From Arthrobacter sp. ERGS1:01 (GTDB taxonomy: Bacteria; Actinomycetota; Actinomycetes; Actinomycetales; Micrococcaceae): a stretch of DNA of 64,000 nt. Made by a program: the position numbers and the translations under genes. Where the stretch lies: the NCBI RefSeq assembly GCF_001281315.1, contig NZ_CP012478.1, positions 62,001 to 126,000 on the forward strand. Reading direction: 5' to 3'. Positions 58,955 through 64,000 of the stretch are shown in pieces (the first letter of the stretch is position 1; each line of letters starts with the position of its first letter). Below the pieces are notes generated by a model. It was given only the letters and a program-made list of their open reading frames with translations. It was not told the origin of the DNA and made no database searches.

Positions 58955-59430
58955 TGGACGTAATGGCCGAGTCACACGATCGGTTTTGGTCCAAGGTCCT
59001 CAAAGGCCCGGGCCCGGAAGCGCACTGGGTCTGGACGGCAGCCGTCGCTGATGACGGGTACGGCCGGTATTTCCTGCGCCAGGACGGGCGGGATACCTCC
59101 GTACGGCCCCACCGCTACGCTTACGAGCTGGCCACCGGGGTCCCGCTGCGCGAGGGCGAAGTGTTGCGCCAGGTGTGCAATATTCCTATCTGTGTGCGCC
59201 CGGATCCCCGGCACCTGATAGCCGGCACGCAGCGGGAGAACATGCTGGATCGTGCCTGGGATGGCCGGCACGCCAACGGCGCCACCTGGCGGTGGCGCGG
59301 CGTTGGACGAGAACTCTTTGCCGCCCGCTCCCGCGCCCTCCGGGACGCAGCCCTGGCACACGGCTGGGACCCCGCCATACTAGGCCCGCTCAGGAGGGGC
59401 ATCGACCCGGAAGCACCCACACTTTTCTAA
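58954..59430 (+). CDS. HNH-endonuclease-like protein, active site degenerate
   Basis: A 158-residue protein with the HNH_3-type frame 'VRPHRYAYELATGVPLREGEVLRQVCNIPICVRPDPRHLIAGTQRENML'. In active enzymes the segment after 'EGE' reads 'V.H.C.N..CvNPDHL'; here the His is missing ('VLRQVC') and the last His is in 'PRHLIAG'. It may be inactive or altered in metal use. It begins in a TGATG overlap with the antitoxin-like gene, so it is part of that operon. Confidence 0.6.
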   Translation: MDVMAESHDRFWSKVLKGPGPEAHWVWTAAVADDGYGRYFLRQDGRDTSVRPHRYAYELATGVPLREGEVLRQVCNIPICVRPDPRHLIAGTQRENMLDRAWDGRHANGATWRWRGVGRELFAARSRALRDAALAHGWDPAILGPLRRGIDPEAPTLF

Positions 59431-59458
59431 GAGATTTTCCCGTGCGAAGGAAAAAATT

Positions 59459-59486
59459 GCAGGGTCGGCCATTCGGCCGGCCCTGC
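59459..59486 (+). terminator. GC-rich hairpin, terminator
   Basis: GCAGGGTCGGCC (59459-59470) pairs with GGCCGGCCCTGC (59475-59486), one mismatch, loop ATTC. It follows the HNH-like gene by 29 bases. Confidence 0.65.
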
Positions 59487-59520
59487 TATTCCTACTCTGA
59501 CGTAGGCTGACATCAGAGAA

Positions 59521-59559
59521 CCCTGCCGGGCGTCCCGCTATGGCCCCGGCAGGGCTTTT
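59521..59559 (+). terminator. Rho-independent terminator
   Basis: CCCTGCCGGG (59521-59530) pairs with CCCGGCAGGG (59545-59554) and is followed by CTTTTC. A second stop for transcripts of the TA-like operon. Confidence 0.75.
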
Positions 59560-59589
59560 CCATGCCCAGGCCACAACGCCCCGGCAATG

Positions 59590-60046
59590 GCGCCAGGGCA
59601 TTGGTGGTGGTGTGGATCCGCTCTGGCCGGCAGTTTCATAAGTGGCCTGGTGCTCACGAGCTCGCACCAAGCTAAAGGGCGGTCGCTGCGCGCCCGACTG
59701 TGGGTGTTCGGTCCAGGCTCCGCAAGCTCCGCCCGGCCCGAACCCCTGCTTTTGAAAACGCTGCGCGTTTTTTGGTTGCTGTCCTTCGGATTCTACGTGT
59801 CCGCTCCACCCCGTCTAGCCCCTCCTTCGTCGGGGCCTGCGCCAGGGAAAACATGTTCCGGCGCTCCTGCGTCGCTTATTTCCTCCACACGTTTTCTCAG
59901 TCTTGCCCTTACGGGTAGACAGGGCTCCGTCGGCCACAGCTACGCAAGCTTCGCCAGCAACCAAAAAACAACGGGGAAAAGAGAAAAGCAGCTGGCCGGG
60001 TCACACCGCTCTCTCACCCCACCCTTCGCACAAGGAACAAACAACT
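59590..60046 (+). other. Long non-coding leader with hairpins
   Basis: Without convincing protein-coding sequence. AAAACGC (59755-59761) and GCGTTTT (59765-59771) form a hairpin followed by T residues. The strand is rich in C and T (for example TCCGCTCCACCCCGTC), with repeated short CTCCGC/CTCCTGCGTCG units. It leads into the ATG at 60047. It may be a single-strand promoter, a structured RNA or a leader for the 60047 gene. Confidence 0.45.
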
Positions 60047-60475
60047 ATGAGCCTTACAACGCTGACGCCAGTAGCGACGCAGGACACCAAGGAAGTCATC
60101 ACCCACGGCCAGATGCTGGGCGATTACCGGGAGGGCACCGGGTACGACTGGATGGAAGAAATCGAGGAAGAGGGCTGGGCCGTCATCCCCAACTGGGGCA
60201 TTGACGGCTGGGACTTGGGCCAATGGCCCTACGTCATGGTCGCAGGCACCCGCACAGCGGACGGGAAAGGCCCGCTGTGGGGCATGGCCACCTACTGCGA
60301 GGGCGACGTCAAAACGACCTGGTACCGGAACCAGAAAGCCCACTGGGTCGCCGTCACCGAGCAAGCTCACTTCTCCTGGTCCATGGGACAAGCCACCGGC
60401 CCGAAAGACCTCCCGGCCAAGCTCGAAGACATCCCCGCCCAGTACGCCCAGCCGTACCCCGGCTGGCTGAGCTAG
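60047..60475 (+). CDS. Hypothetical protein with Trp-rich core
   Basis: A 142-residue acidic protein with many Trp ('EEGWAVIPNWGIDGWDLGQWPYVMV', 'VKTTWYRNQKAHWVAVTEQAHFSWS'), no signal peptide. Acidic, short, plasmid-borne proteins of this kind include antirestriction-like ones, but no motif was recognised. ATG 60047 is preceded by AAGGAACA. A terminator follows. Confidence 0.55.
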   Translation: MSLTTLTPVATQDTKEVITHGQMLGDYREGTGYDWMEEIEEEGWAVIPNWGIDGWDLGQWPYVMVAGTRTADGKGPLWGMATYCEGDVKTTWYRNQKAHWVAVTEQAHFSWSMGQATGPKDLPAKLEDIPAQYAQPYPGWLS

Positions 60476-60486
60476 CCCAAGAAATG

Positions 60487-60525
60487 CTGTGGTGGCCCTC
60501 CCAAAAGCGGGGAGGGCTACCACAG
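60487..60525 (+). terminator. Terminator hairpin
   Basis: CTGTGGTGGCCCTCC (60487-60501) pairs with GGAGGGCTACCACAG (60511-60525), one mismatch, short loop. It separates the 60047 gene from the cold-shock gene. Confidence 0.75.
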
Positions 60526-60586
60526 CCCCCGCCACACATCCCGGGAGAAGGAGCCGTCATAATCAGTTTCATAAAGGAACACTGCC

Positions 60587-60790
60587 GTGGCCACAGGCAC
60601 CGTTAAATGCTTCAACGCAGAGAAGGGCTTTGGCTTCATCGCCGCCGATGACGGGTCGCAAGACGTATTCGCGCACCACACGGCCATCGCCAGCGGCGGG
60701 TTCCCCACCCTGGAAGAGAACCAGAAAGTCCAATTCAACCTCGTCCAAGGCCCCAAAGGCCCCCAGACTGAAAACGTTCGCCCTCTGTGA
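60587..60790 (+). CDS. Cold-shock protein, second copy (Trp to Cys)
   Basis: A 67-residue CspA-family protein, about 80% identical to the one at 25981-26184. RNP1 'GFGFIAADD' and RNP2-like 'VFAHHTAI' are conserved. The Trp of '[11 protein letters not shown]', which stacks on bases, is Cys here ('[11 protein letters not shown]'). The change could lower RNA binding or reflect a specialised role. An AAGGAACA site lies upstream of ATG 60587. Confidence 0.9.
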   Translation: MATGTVKCFNAEKGFGFIAADDGSQDVFAHHTAIASGGFPTLEENQKVQFNLVQGPKGPQTENVRPL

Positions 60791-60836
60791 CCGCTCACGT
60801 CCATTGCGGCCAATCGAACCACTCCATCCGCTGCAT

Positions 60837-60885
60837 AGTCTAGGGCTCAAGAACCAGGCCAGGCCTGGTTCTTGAGCCCTAGACT
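60837..60885. terminator. Nearly perfect 49-bp palindrome after the cold-shock gene
   Basis: AGTCTAGGGCTCAAGAACCA begins a 24-bp arm (60837-60860) that is perfectly inverted at 60862-60885, with a single A in the middle. An uninterrupted stem of 24 bp with no loop is more than a terminator needs; it can form a cruciform. It stands between convergent genes. Confidence 0.75.
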
Positions 60886-60938
60886 GTGTCGGTTTGGAAG
60901 ACACGATCGCTCAGGTCGTTGCGGGGAATGCGTAACTG

Positions 60939-61122
60939 TCACTCGTTACCGTTGACGGTACCGTACAGTACGTAGAAGCCTCGCTCGGCGCTCGGACCGT
61001 CGGCGGCGAGGGCAAGCGCGCCGAATAACGGCCATCCCAGGCGGCCCCTTCGGTCCAAGCACCTTGAGTTCCATCAGTTCTTCTGCCGTCAGCCCTGTCA
61101 GCACCTTATTGATTTCAGCCAT
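60939..61122 (-). pseudogene. Small hypothetical gene with a likely frameshift
   Basis: ATG 61122 has a good ribosome site (GGGGGAAGTG) and begins 'MAEINKVLTGLTAEELMEL'. After about residue 26 the frame turns Arg-rich and unlikely ('RRACPRRRRSERRARLL'), while the neighbouring frame reads 'GWPLFGALALAADGPSAERG' and ends at 60939. A one-base shift in the GGGGCC run near 61048 would join them into one protein of about 60 residues. Sequencing error or decay. Confidence 0.45.
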
Positions 61123-61356
61123 GAAACACTTCCCCCACTTGTGCAGGCTCATGTCCGCCTGAGTCCACGGGCTTGAGCATGGTGGCCGGTGTCGCAAGAA
61201 TACGGGGATCACTTCCCACCAGTGGTACTTGGCGGTCTGGGACTGGCTTGGACCAGATATAGAGGTTGGCAATATCCTTGTGGCTGGGGCACTGCAGAAT
61301 ACAACTTTCCATTTTCTGGAGGACCACACCAGGGTCGTGAAATACTGGTGCTAGTG
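61123..61356. other. Intergenic, no convincing gene
   Basis: No gene supported. This 234-base stretch lies between the small frameshifted gene and the aspartase gene, both on the minus strand. No obvious terminator was recognised. Confidence 0.35.
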
Positions 61357-62751
61357 CTATATCCCGGCCAGAGTGGCTGGGGATAGGGCCAGCGCCAGCT
61401 CTTCCTCACCGAGCAGCTCACGTTCACGCACGATGCTGACGATGCCACGGCCTGTAGTCAATGCCTCCTTGACCAGTGCTGCGGAGACGGCGTATCCCAG
61501 CAGTGGGGTCAGCCCTGTCACGACCCCTAGTGACTCGTCCATGCGCCGGCGCAACACCGGTTCGTTTGCTGTGATGCCGTCCACGCAGCGTGAGCGCATT
61601 GTATCACAGGCGTTGGTGAGCCATTCCAGCACCTCAAGCAGTGTCTGCGCCATCATGGGTTCGAACGCGTTGAGTTGCAGCTGGCCTGCCTCCACGGCCA
61701 TCGTCACGGCCGCGTCGGCGCCGACCACCCGGTAGGCGACCTGGCTGACCATCTCGGGGATCACCGGATTCACTTTGCCTGGCATGATCGAGGACCCGGC
61801 CTGGACCGGTGGCAGGATGAGCTCGCCGAACCCGGCTTGCGGTCCGGAAGACAGTAATCTCAGGTCGTTGCAGATCTTTGAAAGCTTCACTGCTGCCCGT
61901 TTCAGGATGCCGGAGACCAGCAGGAATACCCCCGCGTCGGATGTCGCCTCGATCAGGTTCGTGGCACTAACCAGGTCTAGGCCGGTAATTTCACGCATTT
62001 CACGGACCACTTCGGCACGGTAGCCGGTCGGTGCGGTGATGCCAGTGCCAATCGCTGTGGCCCCGAGATTGATTTCCCGCAGGTGGGGCAATAGTTCCCG
62101 CAGCCGCTGGGTGTCTTCGGCCAGGGTATCGGCGAACGCCGTGAACTCCTGGCCCAGTGTCATGGGCACAGCGTCCTGCAACTGGGTCCGTCCCACTTTC
62201 AGGATTCCGGAGAACTCTGCACCCTTGGTCCGAAACGCCATGCCCAGCTCCGCGTGGGCGGTGCACAGCGTCTCGATGGCGCGGTGCAAGGCCAGCTTGA
62301 TCGCCGTCGGATAGGTGTCGTTCGTGCTCTGGGACCGGTTCACGTGGTCGATCGGGTTCAATTGCGCGTAGTCGCCCAAACTGTGGCCGAGCAGTTCTAG
62401 CGCTCGGTTGGCGATGACCTCGTTCGCGTTCATATTCGTGCTGGTCCCGGCGCCGCCTTGGATGCAGTCGACGGCGAAAGCGCTGTCGAATCCACCGGCC
62501 ATGACCTGTTTGCAGGCTTCCTGGATGGCAGCTGCGCGTTCGGTGTCCAGTAGTCCCAGGGTTTCGTTGCTGCGAGCCGCGGCCAGCTTGATGGCCCCGA
62601 ACGCCCACACCACCTCTCGCAGTGACCCCACCGGATGACCGCTGATCGGAAAATTCTCCATCGCACGGAGTGTGGAAATACCCCAGTACACGTCGGCAGG
62701 GATTTCCCGGCTCCCTAGCGAATCTGTCTCAAGCCGGCTTTTCGTGATCAT
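61357..62751 (-). CDS. aspA: Aspartate ammonia-lyase (aspartase/fumarase superfamily)
   Basis: A 464-residue lyase. The signature 'GSSIMPGKVNPVIPEMVSQ' (about residue 317) contains the catalytic Ser loop, 'GGAGTSTNMNANEVIANRALELLG' and 'DHVNRSQSTNDTYPTAIKLAL' are the other two conserved regions. 'TSTNMN' favours aspartase over fumarase, though fumarase is similar. It releases ammonia and fumarate from L-aspartate. ATG 62751 overlaps the previous stop (ATGA), so it is made with the amidohydrolase. Confidence 0.85.
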   Translation of the reverse strand: MITKSRLETDSLGSREIPADVYWGISTLRAMENFPISGHPVGSLREVVWAFGAIKLAAARSNETLGLLDTERAAAIQEACKQVMAGGFDSAFAVDCIQGGAGTSTNMNANEVIANRALELLGHSLGDYAQLNPIDHVNRSQSTNDTYPTAIKLALHRAIETLCTAHAELGMAFRTKGAEFSGILKVGRTQLQDAVPMTLGQEFTAFADTLAEDTQRLRELLPHLREINLGATAIGTGITAPTGYRAEVVREMREITGLDLVSATNLIEATSDAGVFLLVSGILKRAAVKLSKICNDLRLLSSGPQAGFGELILPPVQAGSSIMPGKVNPVIPEMVSQVAYRVVGADAAVTMAVEAGQLQLNAFEPMMAQTLLEVLEWLTNACDTMRSRCVDGITANEPVLRRRMDESLGVVTGLTPLLGYAVSAALVKEALTTGRGIVSIVRERELLGEEELALALSPATLAGI

Positions 62752-63932
62752 GGTGAGTGTTCCTGGGGTGTAGTGGTGTAGTCCAAGGCCGTGAGGGCCA
62801 GGGCGGCGGCGCCGTCGTGGATCGCCTGGTTGGCGGCCGCGCCAACACAGTGTGCGGCAAAGTCGGGCTGGTGGTTGCTTGCGGGAAAGCATCCGAGCCC
62901 GATGTAGGGGTGGATGGCCGGGACGAGCTGGGAGACGTTGCCCATGTCTGTGGACGCCCGATTCATGGTCGCCTGCTCGGCCGGGGCATCGAAGCGTCGG
63001 CCCAGCGACTGGGCGTGCGCCTTGTAGAGTCCCAACGCCCGTTCATCGGTGTGGAACTCCGAATATGGTTCCGATTCGGGGGTGATGGCCAGTTCGGCAC
63101 CGGTTGCCAGAGCCCCCGCTTCAAAGCAGCGACGCACCAGTTCATCGAGGGGGCCGAGTTCAGCCAGTGTTTCGGCGCGCACATACCAGCGGCCCTCGGT
63201 ATGCTCGGGGATCGCGTTCGGGGCCTGTCCGCCGCGTGTTTGGATGCCGTGTACTCGGGTGCTGGCCGCCAGTTGTTGACGCAAAAGGCCCAACGCCACC
63301 TGGGCGATGATGAACGCATCGTTCGCGTTGACGCCCCGGTCCGGATAGGCGGCGGCGTGCGCCGATTTGCCCCGGTACTCGACGTGGTGGTGGGCGACGG
63401 CGAAGGGGCGGGCCTCCGCGGAATCCACCGGGCCAGGGTGCACCATCATGGCCAGATTAAGTCCGGCGAATGCACCCCGCTTGATCAGCTCGATTTTGCC
63501 GCCGCCACCCTCCTCGGCCGGGGTACCGTACAGCTCAATGGTCAAGTCACGTTCGGCGGCAAACGATGAGAGGATGATGGCGGCGCCGACGGAGGTGGCG
63601 GCGATGATGTTGTGGCCGCAGGCGTGGCCCAGGCCAGGTAGGGCGTCATACTCGGCCATGAGCCCGATACGCTGGCTTCCGCTGCCAAACGTCGCGCGCA
63701 CAGCCGTGTCGAAACCGAGATAGCCACGGTCAACGGTGAAACCATGCTTTTCGAGAAGCTCGGCCGTCCACGCACTGGCTTGGTGTTCGGCCCAGCCGAG
63801 CTCTGGGGTGGCGTGCAGCCGTTCGGAAAAGTCGATGAGCGAAGGCATCTCGGCGGCGACGGAGGCGAGCACCAGCGTCCGGGTCTTGGCGCTGTTCACA
63901 GCAGCTGCGTCCGTGGAAATGTCAGCGGTCAT
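62748..63932 (-). CDS. M20-family amidohydrolase (AbgB/aminoacylase-like)
   Basis: A 394-residue metallopeptidase-like hydrolase. 'HATPELGWAEHQASAW' at the start, metal-binding 'GHACGHNI' (about residue 104), 'YGTPAEEGGGGK' (Glu about 138) and 'HHHVEYRGKSAHAAAYPDRG' are typical M20 features. It hydrolyses N-acyl or aminobenzoyl-amino acids, perhaps N-acyl-aspartate, giving aspartate for the aspartase encoded next. ATG 63932 is the first good start; it overlaps the upstream gene's stop by 11 bases. Confidence 0.82.
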   Translation of the reverse strand: MTADISTDAAAVNSAKTRTLVLASVAAEMPSLIDFSERLHATPELGWAEHQASAWTAELLEKHGFTVDRGYLGFDTAVRATFGSGSQRIGLMAEYDALPGLGHACGHNIIAATSVGAAIILSSFAAERDLTIELYGTPAEEGGGGKIELIKRGAFAGLNLAMMVHPGPVDSAEARPFAVAHHHVEYRGKSAHAAAYPDRGVNANDAFIIAQVALGLLRQQLAASTRVHGIQTRGGQAPNAIPEHTEGRWYVRAETLAELGPLDELVRRCFEAGALATGAELAITPESEPYSEFHTDERALGLYKAHAQSLGRRFDAPAEQATMNRASTDMGNVSQLVPAIHPYIGLGCFPASNHQPDFAAHCVGAAANQAIHDGAAALALTALDYTTTPQEHSP

Positions 63933-64000
63933 CGCCGGGCACCCCATAGCCCACCGAAACGGCCGGATCCAGGCCGCGCACCACGTAGGCATCGCGCTGG
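63922..64000 (-). CDS. 3' end of a gene (runs off right edge)
   Basis: The last 25 codons of a minus-strand gene, 'QRDAYVVRGLDPAVSVGYG' and 'VPGDDR', with TGA at 63922-63924. It overlaps the start of the amidohydrolase gene by 11 bases, so it is the upstream member of the same operon. Too little is present to name it. Confidence 0.6.
   Translation of the reverse strand, partial: QRDAYVVRGLDPAVSVGYGVPGDDR

Overview
The window looks like part of a large actinobacterial plasmid or integrative element from an Arthrobacter-like member of the Micrococcaceae. This is an inference from high-GC codon usage, SCO6880-type conjugation proteins, sortase-anchored surface proteins, a primase-type Rep, a ParA with a small ribbon-helix-helix partner, two cold-shock genes and an NrdH-like redoxin. 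No rRNA, tRNA or CRISPR array was seen.

Layout. (1) 1-9498, minus strand: an 11-gene conjugation/secretion-like operon, read 9498 to 1 and running off the left edge. It encodes a VirB4-like ATPase, an SCO6880-type membrane protein, a TrbL/VirB6-like channel protein, a pilin-like two-helix protein, a CHAP/lysozyme-like wall hydrolase, a lipoprotein and a proline-rich protein with an LAYTG sorting signal. (2) 9702-13110, plus strand: a von Willebrand-type adhesin with sortase signal, a sortase, a small protein, then a strong hairpin terminator. (3) 13115-19377: a Cys-rich mini-protein, a secreted LGFP-repeat/SGNH esterase, regulators including an HTH plus multi-TM membrane-protein pair, and a small CopG-like protein. 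(4) 19391-23172: replication and partition, with an AEP-primase-type Rep, a 184-bp tandem duplication, ParA and its partner. (5) 23326-26184: small membrane and stress proteins (LapA-like, CsbD-like), a (AAGG)17 repeat just before a zinc-ribbon gene, and a cold-shock gene.

(6) 26271-50069: a Tn3-family transposon of about 23.8 kb. It is bounded by 44-bp inverted repeats (42/44 identical) with a serine resolvase at the left end and a full-length TnpA at the right. The cargo is a catabolic island: class II aldolase, two PfkB kinases, SIS isomerase, sugar ABC importer, 2-hydroxyacid dehydrogenase, DeoR regulator, FAH hydrolase, GH4-like glycosidase, IlvD/Edd dehydratase, an MFS exporter and a TetR remnant. 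The genes together suggest import and cleavage of a glycoside, with one isomerase-kinase-aldolase branch and one sugar-acid dehydration branch. The substrate is not determined.

(7) 50070-61122: a patchwork accessory region containing several broken genes (a frameshifted phospholipase A2-like gene, an HTH gene with an in-frame amber codon, an ssb with a replaced core), a TIR-like defence-type protein, a UmuD-like protein without its usual lysine, a toxin-antitoxin-like pair, an HNH-like protein and a second cold-shock gene. (8) 61357-64000, minus strand: an amino-acid operon with aspartate ammonia-lyase, an M20 amidohydrolase and the end of a further gene.
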